A stretch of DNA of 64,000 nt from positions 62,001 through 126,000 of the forward strand of contig JAQBTQ010000002.1 in assembly GCA_027624855.1 (NCBI GenBank), read 5' to 3'. The notes under the pieces are model-generated. The model was given only the letters and a program-made list of their open reading frames with translations. It ran no database searches and was not told the DNA's origin. Within the stretch, counting starts at the first letter, position 1. Every line of letters starts with the position of its first letter. The stretch is from Bacteroidota bacterium (GTDB lineage: Bacteria > Bacteroidota > Bacteroidia > Flavobacteriales_D > Sanyastnellaceae). This document shows, piece by piece, positions 9,168-17,157 of the stretch. The position numbers and the translations under genes were made by a program.

Positions 9168-9854
9168 ATGATGAACATGAAATACTTTTCAATTGCAATT
9201 ACCGCTGGAATCATTTTGATGACGTCTGCGGTCAATGCGCAAAAATTTGCTTACGTCGATACAGATTATGTTCTCTTGCATCTGCCTGAATATTGGGATG
9301 CACAAACCGAATTAAATCAACTCGCAGTTGATTGGCAAGTAGAAGTCGAGACCAAGCTAGAGGCGGTGGAGCGAATGGAATTGGCCTATCGTGCTGAACG
9401 AGTGCTTTTGACAGGAGAAATGCGATCCAAGCGAGAGCAGGAAATTCAGACGAAGCGCCAAGAGGCGAGGGATTTGCAGAAGACCAAATTTGGGGTGGAA
9501 GGAGAATTGTTTCAGAAAAGGCAAGAGTTGATTCAGCCAATTCAAGAAATGATTTTTGAGGAGCTTAAGGACATTGCGGGCTCAAGTGGTTACATGGTTA
9601 TTTTCGATAAAAGCAACCAAAGCAACATGTTATACACAAACCCCAAGTATGACATATCTGATCGTTTAATCAAAAAACTGGGTTATGTACCAGGAGAAAC
9701 CCTTGAGCCAGAAGAAGAGGACGACAAGTCCATTCAAGACAAAGCAAAAGATGCGATGAACAAAGGGAAGGACGCGGCTACTGATCGAATTCAAGGAGCG
9801 GGTGCTGGAGTGCGAGGAGGAGGAAACACGGTCAATAGCAAGAGCAAGAATTAA
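9168..9854 (+). CDS. OmpH/Skp-family periplasmic chaperone, first copy
   Basis: Periplasmic holdase for unfolded outer membrane proteins, about 228 residues. A signal peptide ends at VNAQ (near residue 24), followed by the family start KFAYVDTDYVLLHLPEY. A long charged coiled coil spans about 45-125 and the closing domain includes SSGYMVIFDKSN. The C-terminal 45 residues are an acidic then Gly/Lys/Ser-rich extension that the second copy lacks. ATG codons at 9168, 9171 and 9177 are all possible starts; I chose the first ATG after an in-frame TTG. The gene follows bamA by ten bases and is likely in the same transcript. Confidence 0.9.
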   Translation: MMNMKYFSIAITAGIILMTSAVNAQKFAYVDTDYVLLHLPEYWDAQTELNQLAVDWQVEVETKLEAVERMELAYRAERVLLTGEMRSKREQEIQTKRQEARDLQKTKFGVEGELFQKRQELIQPIQEMIFEELKDIAGSSGYMVIFDKSNQSNMLYTNPKYDISDRLIKKLGYVPGETLEPEEEDDKSIQDKAKDAMNKGKDAATDRIQGAGAGVRGGGNTVNSKSKN

Positions 9855-9903
9855 GGCACAAGAGTTACTTTTACAAACTGAGATCACAACTTAAGATCAT
9901 ACC

Positions 9904-10398
9904 ATGAAGCAATTATCATTGTCCATCATCTTGATGGGATTGTTCGCGCTTACGGCTTCTGCCCAAAAGTTTGGACACATCAATTCGCAAGAGATTTTAT
10001 CCAATATGCCGGAAAACGCAGAAATGCAGGCATCGATTGAATCCCAAACGGAGGAATTACGAACCGAACTCACGCGCATGCAACAGGAGTTCCAGACGAA
10101 ATTGGCTGAATACCAGAGCAAAAGTGCAACGTGGCCTAAAGCCATTTTGGAGCAAAAGGAACGCGAATTACAATCACTTGAGCAGGGGATGCAGGAGTTC
10201 AGTGTTACTGCCCAGAATGACTTGGTTCAGCTGGAGCAGTCCTTGTTGATGCCAGTGATTGAAAGGATTCAGGCTGCAATTGATGAGGTTGGATCTGAAA
10301 ACGGCTTCACATACATCTTTGATACCACCGCTGGAGCAGTCGTGTATACAGGGGGGGAAGATGTTGGTCCTTTGGTACGTGCGAAACTGGGCATGTAA
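9904..10398 (+). CDS. OmpH/Skp-family periplasmic chaperone, second copy
   Basis: Second Skp-type chaperone, 164 residues, close to the canonical Skp length. The signal peptide ends at TASAQ (about residue 20) and the mature start KFGHINSQEILSNMPE is the family signature. The coiled-coil arms lie at about 40-115 and the C-terminal strand segment reads FTYIFDTTAG. The 49-base gap from the first copy holds no recognisable gene. Tandem skp genes after bamA are common in Bacteroidetes; the two copies differ enough here that they may handle different clients. Confidence 0.92.
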   Translation: MKQLSLSIILMGLFALTASAQKFGHINSQEILSNMPENAEMQASIESQTEELRTELTRMQQEFQTKLAEYQSKSATWPKAILEQKERELQSLEQGMQEFSVTAQNDLVQLEQSLLMPVIERIQAAIDEVGSENGFTYIFDTTAGAVVYTGGEDVGPLVRAKLGM

Positions 10399-10414
10399 AG
10401 CGGATTGACCGCGC

Positions 10415-11215
10415 ATGAAGCCCATAGGGATTTTTGATTCTGGTATTGGGGGATTGACCGTGGCGAGAGCTGTGGCAAAATCCTTTCCTGAGCATTCGAT
10501 TGTATACTTTGGTGATACTGCCCACCTCCCCTATGGAGAAAAAAGTGCAGCGCTGATCCAACGGTATTCCTCGAGAATTACATCCGAACTTCTCGAATTA
10601 GGATGCGGAGCCATTGTAGTGGCGTGCAACAGTGCTTCGAGCAATGCTCTGCACCAAGTCAAGGAGTTGGCTGGAGATGAAGTCCCAGTCATTGATGTGG
10701 TGACGCCTGCTGTAGAGAAAGTAACAAGTCTTGTTCAATCGGGATGTCAAGTTGGCGTGATTGGAACGCGTGCGACCATTTCTTCCAATTGGTATCAACA
10801 GCTTTTGCATGAAAGGGGATTCAATGCTCACGCGAAGGCTACCCCATTACTCGCCTCTGCCATTGAAGAGGGCTTTCATAATGGTCAGGTCTCTTCTGCT
10901 TTGATTGAAGCCTACTTGGGACAGGGGGAATTTGAAGAATGCAATGCCCTGATATTGGGTTGTACCCATTACCCCCTTATTGCAGAACAAATCAGGGCAT
11001 TTTTGCCGGATCATGTGATGCTCATAGACAGCGCCAAGGCCGTAGCCGAATCATTGATGAATGAGCTTGGCAACGAATCATTGAACGGGGACGTTGAAAT
11101 GAAGCCTCCGAATCTTCAGTTTTTGGTCTCCGATTTGACCCAGTCGTTTGCCCTGGGTGCGGAACGGTTTTTTGGTGCTCCGGTTCAGCTTTTGGAGCGA
11201 AAGCTTCAAGACTGA
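10415..11215 (+). CDS. murI: Glutamate racemase
   Basis: Makes D-glutamate for peptidoglycan in the cytoplasm. The protein has 266 residues. The N-terminal signature PIGIFDSGIGGLTV carries Asp8, and the two catalytic cysteines are Cys71 (VVACNSASS) and Cys183 (LGCTHYPL), with His185 beside the second. The gene follows the second skp copy by 16 bases and closes the forward envelope cluster. Its 3' end overlaps the convergent carbonic-anhydrase-like gene by ten bases, so no dedicated terminator is present between them. Confidence 0.96.
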   Translation: MKPIGIFDSGIGGLTVARAVAKSFPEHSIVYFGDTAHLPYGEKSAALIQRYSSRITSELLELGCGAIVVACNSASSNALHQVKELAGDEVPVIDVVTPAVEKVTSLVQSGCQVGVIGTRATISSNWYQQLLHERGFNAHAKATPLLASAIEEGFHNGQVSSALIEAYLGQGEFEECNALILGCTHYPLIAEQIRAFLPDHVMLIDSAKAVAESLMNELGNESLNGDVEMKPPNLQFLVSDLTQSFALGAERFFGAPVQLLERKLQD

Positions 11216-11730
11216 TTCCGAAACCAATTTGAATATTCGATATAGCGCAGCGCTGTTGCTTCCAGCTCAGTCCGCAATTCGTCTTTCACAGGACCCTGTA
11301 ATTTGGCCGGGACTCCGGTCCATAGTGTAGCCGGTGCAACGATGGTGTTGGCTCGAACCACAGCTCCTGCTGCAATTACGGCATGCTCTCCAATCACAGC
11401 ACCATCCATCACGATGGCCCCCATACCGACCAGCGCGCCTTTTTTTATGTGCGCCCCATGTACAATCGCCCCATGACCAATGCTCACGTCATCTTCTATG
11501 ATGGTACAGCTTTTTTCAAACGTGCCATGGATGATTGCGCCATCTTGAATGTTCACGCGGGATCCAATGGATATCGAAGCGACATCCCCGCGAATAACGG
11601 ATTGAAACCAACAAGAGGACTCACTCCCCAAGGTCACTTCACCAGCGATGGTTGCGTTTGGCGCAATCCAACACGAGGGGTCAATTTTTGGCGATTTTCC
11701 TCGACAGGATAAAATAGTTCCTTGGCTCAT
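11206..11730 (-). CDS. Gamma-carbonic-anhydrase-like hexapeptide-repeat protein (YrdA type)
   Basis: Left-handed beta-helix protein of 174 residues made of hexapeptide repeats (for example IAPNATIAGEVTLG, SRVNIQDGAIIHG, VSIGHGAIVHGAHIKKGALVGMGAIVMDGAVIG). The metal-binding histidine pattern of the gamma-class fold (one His in IIHG, then HGAIVHGA) is visible, so a Zn or Fe site is likely. Members range from true carbonic anhydrases to proteins of unknown activity, so the enzyme activity is not assured. The start overlaps the stop of the upstream comM gene by four bases (ATGA). The 3' end overlaps murI on the other strand. Confidence 0.88.
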   Translation of the reverse strand: MSQGTILSCRGKSPKIDPSCWIAPNATIAGEVTLGSESSCWFQSVIRGDVASISIGSRVNIQDGAIIHGTFEKSCTIIEDDVSIGHGAIVHGAHIKKGALVGMGAIVMDGAVIGEHAVIAAGAVVRANTIVAPATLWTGVPAKLQGPVKDELRTELEATALRYIEYSNWFRNQS

Positions 11731-13316
11731 GATCGGTTCATTTTGGTTGCGTCATTCTTGAAGTCATCATATTGAAAGGATCGATCCCACCATCGTGGCC
11801 GGTCGAATAAACGCAGATGTCCAGCAAATATGGCGTCTTCTGGTTCAATTGTGAAAGTCTGATTTGGGTTAGCAGCATGTGAAAGAAGCTCATGGTGTCT
11901 AAAAATAGCATGGAGCCTTGTGATTTTTTCAAGCGCTTGAATTCCTCGATGAGATGATTTGTGACGCGTGCGATGTTGTTGGATGCATTGCTGCGCATGT
12001 GCCGTCCATCGATATTTGGTGCTGGGATGCATCCAATGATGTCGGATTATGCGTACAATTTCCCGAGTTTCAGCTAGGCTTGGTCTCGGATGATGATGTG
12101 AATCTGAGTAGGTGGAAGTTTCGACGTGCATCATGAAACGATCGGCTACCGGACCTGAAATTCTACGCAGGTAATTTTTGATTTGGCCGTTGCTGCAAGA
12201 GCAGTATTCGGCACCGGAATGAAAGTGGCCGCAAGGGCAGGGATTTGAGGTGGCAACGATGAGGGCGTCGGCTGAAAAATGAGCAGATCCTGCTGCCCCA
12301 CTCAATGACACAGTGTCTTGATCCATGGGGCCTCTCAGCGCTTCGATGCTATTCCGTGAAAATTCGGAAAATTCATCGAGGCACAGAATACCGTGTGCGG
12401 CCATGCTGAATTCTCCTGGCATGGCGATCCCGTTTGGTCTGATTGAACCGATAAGGCCATGGGGGCTGGTCTGGGGATGTGGAATTCGAAATGGAGGACG
12501 TTCCGAAAGCGGAAGATCCTCGCCCTTCATGAGGCAAATTGACCGGACTGCTTTGCCTTGGTCCAAGGAGAGTTTTGGAAGCAATTGATGAAGCGCTTTC
12601 GCCATTTCAGATTTGCCAGATCCGGGACACCCAATTATGAGAAGTGAGAATCTTCCGGCTGCAGAGAGGATAAGAGACTTTACTTGAAGTGGTGTCAACT
12701 TCAATTTTTCGAATGAATTATCCTGCTTTTCCGGGTCCCATCTTTTTCGTTTTTGCCATTGATTTGGGGTCTTGATCAATGGAAGCGGTTTGGAGTGTTG
12801 AATGTGTTCAATCACTTCCAAGAGGCTTTTGATTTGAAATGATGGAAGAGATGTGTCGGATTGATCGAATTCAATCAAGGAGCAACCCGAGGGTAACAGG
12901 CCGTATTTGATTTCTTGAAACGAGGGGTCTTTATTGAGGGTAATTTTTGTTGAACGCGCATTGGCCCCCCATTCTATTTTTCCATCCAATTTGATGGATC
13001 CGACTGACAAAAGCTCAGCGATGCGATGGGGAGCAATGATCCCGCAAGAACCCAATAAACTCAGTGCGATGGGGGCATCAAGAAGTTCAGTTGATAAGAT
13101 GTCATGAGTGCTTCCAAGATGCAATGTAAATGCACCTGATGGCCGCTGGATCTGACAGCTTTCAAATGCGGCATAGATGCGTGAAAGGGCATCCTGAGCA
13201 TCACGCCATCGAATGCCGGAAACATGAAATCTTGCGCCACGGGTTCGGTGCAATTGAATGAGCACGGCACGACTGTGGTGATTGGAAATTCCAATCCCAT
13301 GGGTTGACACAACCAT
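11727..13316 (-). CDS. YifB/ComM-type Mg-chelatase-like AAA+ ATPase (divergent)
   Basis: AAA+ protein of 529 residues. Walker A is GCPGSGKS at 229-236, Walker B lies in GILCLDEF, and the family's cysteine segment NPCPCG...CSC follows; a C-terminal helical domain covers roughly 430-510. ComM proteins act as helicases that promote branch migration during integration of taken-up DNA. The N-terminal Lon-protease-like domain (1-165) is strongly diverged: the conserved GLP...VGLPD and NLAPAD motifs are hard to find. It follows gmhA by 12 bases and overlaps the carbonic-anhydrase-like gene by four bases. A DNA-uptake role is family knowledge, not something shown here. Confidence 0.85.
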   Translation of the reverse strand: MVVSTHGIGISNHHSRAVLIQLHRTRGARFHVSGIRWRDAQDALSRIYAAFESCQIQRPSGAFTLHLGSTHDILSTELLDAPIALSLLGSCGIIAPHRIAELLSVGSIKLDGKIEWGANARSTKITLNKDPSFQEIKYGLLPSGCSLIEFDQSDTSLPSFQIKSLLEVIEHIQHSKPLPLIKTPNQWQKRKRWDPEKQDNSFEKLKLTPLQVKSLILSAAGRFSLLIIGCPGSGKSEMAKALHQLLPKLSLDQGKAVRSICLMKGEDLPLSERPPFRIPHPQTSPHGLIGSIRPNGIAMPGEFSMAAHGILCLDEFSEFSRNSIEALRGPMDQDTVSLSGAAGSAHFSADALIVATSNPCPCGHFHSGAEYCSCSNGQIKNYLRRISGPVADRFMMHVETSTYSDSHHHPRPSLAETREIVRIIRHHWMHPSTKYRWTAHAQQCIQQHRTRHKSSHRGIQALEKITRLHAIFRHHELLSHAANPNQTFTIEPEDAIFAGHLRLFDRPRWWDRSFQYDDFKNDATKMNRS

Positions 13317-13328
13317 GTAGCGGCCTTT

Positions 13329-13904
13329 TTAGGCTTGGCTTTCGATGAAGTCAATCCAAGCGTGGATCACTTTGATATGAACCTCTTGGATGCGATCGGC
13401 ATAGCCTTTCCAAGGAACATCGATGACGATGTCGCAATGAGTGACTAGCTCTCCACCGCCTTTCCCAGTCAGCCCAATAACGACCATGCCCAGGTCCTTT
13501 GCCTGTTCAGCTGCTTTGATGACGTTGGCGCTATTTCCGCTCGTTGAAATAGCAAGCAAGCAATCTCCTGATTTTCCGAGAGCTTGAATGTATCGAGCAA
13601 AGATTTGGTCAAACCCGTAATCATTTCCAACGCAAGTAATGTGGCTTGGATCGCTGCATGCTATCGCAGCCAAACCAGGACGATCATCTCGGTAACGACC
13701 ACTCAGCTCCTCTGCAAAATGCATGGCATCACTCATGGAACCGCCGTTGCCGCAAGCGATGATTTTGTTGCCATCCTTGAGCGATTCGCTCATCATGTTG
13801 CCTGCCTTCAGTATTGCCAGCAACAAACCCTCATCGGTCCTCACAGCATCCAATAAAGAAGCGGCTTCATCAAAGTGCGTCTTTATGCGTAATTGTTCAT
13901 TCAT
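13329..13904 (-). CDS. gmhA: Phosphoheptose isomerase (sedoheptulose-7-phosphate isomerase)
   Basis: First step to the heptose of LPS core: converts sedoheptulose 7-phosphate to D-glycero-D-manno-heptose 7-phosphate. The protein has 191 residues, normal for the family. The SIS domain is clear, with CGNGGSMSDAMHFAEELSGRY, the phosphate-binding ISTSGNSANVIKA, and a metal/substrate histidine late in the chain (EVHIKVIHAWID). It follows dsbD by 66 bases that contain no evident gene, and precedes comM by 12 bases. No other heptose genes (hldE, gmhB) are in the window. Confidence 0.94.
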   Translation of the reverse strand: MNEQLRIKTHFDEAASLLDAVRTDEGLLLAILKAGNMMSESLKDGNKIIACGNGGSMSDAMHFAEELSGRYRDDRPGLAAIACSDPSHITCVGNDYGFDQIFARYIQALGKSGDCLLAISTSGNSANVIKAAEQAKDLGMVVIGLTGKGGGELVTHCDIVIDVPWKGYADRIQEVHIKVIHAWIDFIESQA

Positions 13905-13970
13905 GCATGCAAGGTGTTCAACGGATTGGAAGCGTATATGACGAATTTACTGATGGTTGGTCGCAGTTTG

Positions 13971-16385
13971 TCAATTGGCCTCGAAAGTGGCGATGCTCAA
14001 ACGCAAAAATTCGATGAATTTCTCAGGGTCGGGGTCGTATCCTACGCCAGGACGCAGAACGTTTCCTTCATGGTCAAGCATGATGTAAAACGGCTGAGAA
14101 TTCGTGTCAAACTTAGAAGCTTGTAAGTAAGACCATTTGTTTCCAATGGTCTTGATCTTAAATGTCTTACCACCGTATGATTCTTCTCGTTGTTCTTCTT
14201 TGGGTAGATCAATGCGTTCGTCTACATACAACGAGACAAGCACCACATCTTCATTGAGAATTTTGGAAACGGTTGAATCAGGCCATACTTGTTCCTCCAT
14301 TTTTCGGCAGTTGACGCAAGCCCATCCTGTAAAATCCAATAGCAAGGGTACGCCCCTCTCCTTCGCTGCTGCCATGCCTTCGTCATAGTCAAAAAACTCG
14401 GCTTTGACATGGTCAATTTCGATAATGCTGTAGTCCATTCCTGGCGGAAAACCACTGATCAGCGGCACATCCTTCCCCCAAAGTCCAGGAATCATGTAGG
14501 CAGAAAAGAGCACAAATAACGCTCCCAACGCGACACGGACTCCTCCGATTCTTTGCATTGCAGAATCGTGCCAAAACCGAATCCATCCGAATAAATATGC
14601 TGCCGTAATCAATGATGTCAAAATCCATATGCCGATGAATAATTCGCGTTTGAGTAATCCCAATTGCCATACCATATCGGTATTGGACAGGAATTTGAAT
14701 GCGAAGCCGATTTCCAATAAACCCAAGACCACTTTGACGTTATTCAGCCATCCTCCGGATTGTGGAAGGGAATTCAACCACCCTGGAAAGGCAGAAAACA
14801 ACATGAACGGAAGTGCCAACGCCAGAGAAAAACCGAACATGACCGCAATCGGTGCCGCATAGGATCCTGTTGCAGCCCCAGCTAACGCACTGCCTACGAG
14901 TGGACCTGTGCATGAAAAGGATACGATGGCCAATGTTGCAGCCATGAAAAAGATTCCGATCAATCCACCGCGGTCTGCTGCCTGATCCGTTTTATTTGCC
15001 CAACTGCTGGGGAGCTGGATATCAAATGCACCAAGGAAACTCACCCCAAAAACAATCAACAGCGCAAACAAGAACAGATTGAAGTAAGGATCCGTGGAAA
15101 TGACATTGAGGATGTCAACGCCGAAGAAAGCCGTCAGCAGCAACCCGAGTCCGGTGTAAATGAAGATGATGAAAAACCCATAGATGAGGGCATTGATGAT
15201 TCCTTCGCGCTCTGTTTTGGATTGCTTCGTGAAAAAGCTCACGGTCATCGGAATCATTGGAAAAACGCATGGAGTCAGGATTGCAGCAAAGCCCAATAAC
15301 ATTCCCAATAAAAAGACACCGAGCAACCCTTCTTCCTGCGGTGCGCTTGATGAAGCATGTTCTTGTGCAGGACATAGTTCGGGTCGTTCTGAGGCCGGTA
15401 ACGGTGATTCAAGCGAAGCGGTAAATTCCAAATCCGGCGGGAAAATGCATTTGGTGTCATCGCACGTCATAAACGTGATGGCGCCGGTGATGAGCGAATC
15501 GGGAGGCGCGGTTCCGTTAAAACGTTGCACGAAGTACACCTGATCTTCGAACATCTTAACTTTCATATTGAAGTTGGGGTCGAACTTGGTGATGGGCTCG
15601 CATTCCTCAGTTTGACCTTCAGGGTTGAGCCCGTCTGGCCAATTGACGCGGAATTCTGTTGGCATTGGGCCGTCGAATCCTTCGATGTGTTGACTGTATA
15701 AATGCCAGCCGTTATCAACGCTGGCATGATAAATCAATTCGAAAGCGTCAGACTGATTTGCGATTTCATAAACTTGGACATCCCATTTGACTGGTTCTAG
15801 CAGGCCTTCTCCTTCGTGGCCGGTGTTTTCGCCATCTTCAGAATGACCATCACACAGGTGTTGAAGCGGAGGGCAGTATGTTTCAAGTGCGGGTTCTACC
15901 TTCGAAAGGTCAATCGAAAAATCGATGTCTTCGGGGGGCAAACAACGTGACGCGTCGCAAACCATAAAGCTCAGAAAACCTGAAAGGGTTCCGGAGGTTT
16001 TTTCGGCCGTTTTCACGCGCTGAACCCAATAGACCTCTTCTTCAAAGAATTTGAGATCCATCATGAAATTTGGATCGTATTCAATGATTGGATCGCATTC
16101 AACTACGTTTTCAATGAGTTCAACGCCCTCGGAAGCATTCACCTCAAAATAAGTAGGAAGGGGCCCATTCGGATCATCCAGGAATTGGCTGTAAATGTGC
16201 CAACAGGGCTCAACGCTCGCATGAAATACCACGTCAAACTCACCAGGGACGGTCGTTTCATGTACAGAAAATGCCCATTTAACAGGATCGAGAATTTGAG
16301 CAAAGGTGCTTTTTACCCCGCCCAAAATCGATAGCCCAGCAATCAACGAAATGAGGGATACCGTTCGAAAATTCAGTCTATTCAT
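13971..16385 (-). CDS. dsbD: DsbD-type thiol:disulfide interchange protein with two N-terminal domains
   Basis: Inner-membrane protein of 804 residues that passes reducing power from cytoplasmic thioredoxin to the periplasm. The signal peptide ends near FAQ (30). Two homologous periplasmic domains follow, at about 32-160 and 195-330, both starting LxPVKW and both carrying the cysteine pair as FMxCDxxxC. About eight membrane spans lie at roughly 355-620, with the redox cysteines in LTPCVFP and FSCTGP. The C-terminal thioredoxin-like domain has CVNC in GWACVNCRKM. One N-terminal domain is the rule, so the tandem copy is unusual. It is the first gene of a reverse run with gmhA, comM and the carbonic-anhydrase-like gene. 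Confidence 0.93.
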   Translation of the reverse strand: MNRLNFRTVSLISLIAGLSILGGVKSTFAQILDPVKWAFSVHETTVPGEFDVVFHASVEPCWHIYSQFLDDPNGPLPTYFEVNASEGVELIENVVECDPIIEYDPNFMMDLKFFEEEVYWVQRVKTAEKTSGTLSGFLSFMVCDASRCLPPEDIDFSIDLSKVEPALETYCPPLQHLCDGHSEDGENTGHEGEGLLEPVKWDVQVYEIANQSDAFELIYHASVDNGWHLYSQHIEGFDGPMPTEFRVNWPDGLNPEGQTEECEPITKFDPNFNMKVKMFEDQVYFVQRFNGTAPPDSLITGAITFMTCDDTKCIFPPDLEFTASLESPLPASERPELCPAQEHASSSAPQEEGLLGVFLLGMLLGFAAILTPCVFPMIPMTVSFFTKQSKTEREGIINALIYGFFIIFIYTGLGLLLTAFFGVDILNVISTDPYFNLFLFALLIVFGVSFLGAFDIQLPSSWANKTDQAADRGGLIGIFFMAATLAIVSFSCTGPLVGSALAGAATGSYAAPIAVMFGFSLALALPFMLFSAFPGWLNSLPQSGGWLNNVKVVLGLLEIGFAFKFLSNTDMVWQLGLLKRELFIGIWILTSLITAAYLFGWIRFWHDSAMQRIGGVRVALGALFVLFSAYMIPGLWGKDVPLISGFPPGMDYSIIEIDHVKAEFFDYDEGMAAAKERGVPLLLDFTGWACVNCRKMEEQVWPDSTVSKILNEDVVLVSLYVDERIDLPKEEQREESYGGKTFKIKTIGNKWSYLQASKFDTNSQPFYIMLDHEGNVLRPGVGYDPDPEKFIEFLRLSIATFEAN

Positions 16386-16392
16386 AGCACCG

Positions 16393-16400
16393 CGAATATA
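16393..16400 (-). promoter_or_regulatory. -7 box close to the dsbD start
   Basis: Reads TATATTCG on the reverse strand, seven of eight matches to TAnnTTTG, ending seven bases before the dsbD ATG. It directly follows the hairpin at 16401-16419. No clear TTG -33 element is seen. Confidence 0.4.
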
Positions 16401-16419
16401 AAACCGGTAAGTCCGGTTT
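16401..16419 (-). terminator. Hairpin between the queuosine-transporter gene and dsbD
   Basis: Perfect seven-base inverted repeat, AAACCGG and CCGGTTT around a five-base loop. On the reverse strand it is followed by a short T-rich stretch, so it may end transcription from the upstream lpd-pabB-tilS-yhhQ run. An AGGAGG sequence (16420-16425, reverse strand) sits immediately upstream of it, 34 bases before the dsbD start, so a role in dsbD control is an alternative. Confidence 0.45.
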
Positions 16420-16454
16420 CCTCCTATGACTCGCCAATGACTGTTACAGCGCCC

Positions 16455-17150
16455 TTACAATGCAATTTCTTCACCCAATTTCAATCCAAAAGGACGGCGG
16501 ATTAACCAGCTACCGATATAAACCAGTGGCGTATCCAACAGGGCCACCAGCATTTTAAAAACAAATCCATGAAGCAATAGAGTCGCAAACAGAGACCATT
16601 CAATTTGGCCTAACGAGCACATCAACAAAAGGACCGTACTGGTATCGATGAATTGCGATGGGATGGTGCTTAAGTTGTTTCTGAGCCAGAGCTTTTTTCC
16701 TCCCGTAAGGGATTTCCAAAAATGAAAAAGCCGAACATCCAGAAATTGGGCAATGAGGTACGCAGCCATAGAGGAACCAACGGCTACGATGGTAGAACCA
16801 AAAACGTGGTCAAATTGGGCATCGCTGACGGGAGACCAATCTGCCGCTGGAACAGCCTGACTCACGCTGATGATGACCAGGGTAAAAAGACTGGCGAATA
16901 GGCCAGCAATGACGACTTCATTGGCCCGACGCTTTCCAAAACATTCCGAAATTAAATCGGTGACCAAAAATGTTATGGGATAAGGCAGCAATCCAACGCT
17001 CTGTTCAAAGGTCAATCCCTCGATGGGGTTCCAATGAAAGAATTTTCGAAAGATCAAATTGCAAGCGACGAGACTGGCCATAAACAGTGCTGCGAGAATC
17101 AAATAAATTCTCAATGCGCGTTGCCTGTCCTGATCTTTTTGCGGATCCAT
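16455..17150 (-). CDS. Queuosine precursor transporter (VUT/YhhQ family, DUF165)
   Basis: Inner-membrane protein of 231 residues with six or so hydrophobic spans. It carries the family segments PYPITFLVTDLISECFG, YLIAQFLDVRLFHFWK and LWLRNNLSTIPSQFIDTSTV that mark the COG1738 group. Characterised members import the queuosine precursor preQ0/preQ1 for tRNA modification. Gap of seven bases from the tilS stop, so both are probably on one mRNA; both serve tRNA modification, which makes the pairing sensible. The first 30 residues are charged and likely cytoplasmic. Confidence 0.88.
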   Translation of the reverse strand: MDPQKDQDRQRALRIYLILAALFMASLVACNLIFRKFFHWNPIEGLTFEQSVGLLPYPITFLVTDLISECFGKRRANEVVIAGLFASLFTLVIISVSQAVPAADWSPVSDAQFDHVFGSTIVAVGSSMAAYLIAQFLDVRLFHFWKSLTGGKKLWLRNNLSTIPSQFIDTSTVLLLMCSLGQIEWSLFATLLLHGFVFKMLVALLDTPLVYIGSWLIRRPFGLKLGEEIAL

Positions 17151-17157
17151 GATGCCC

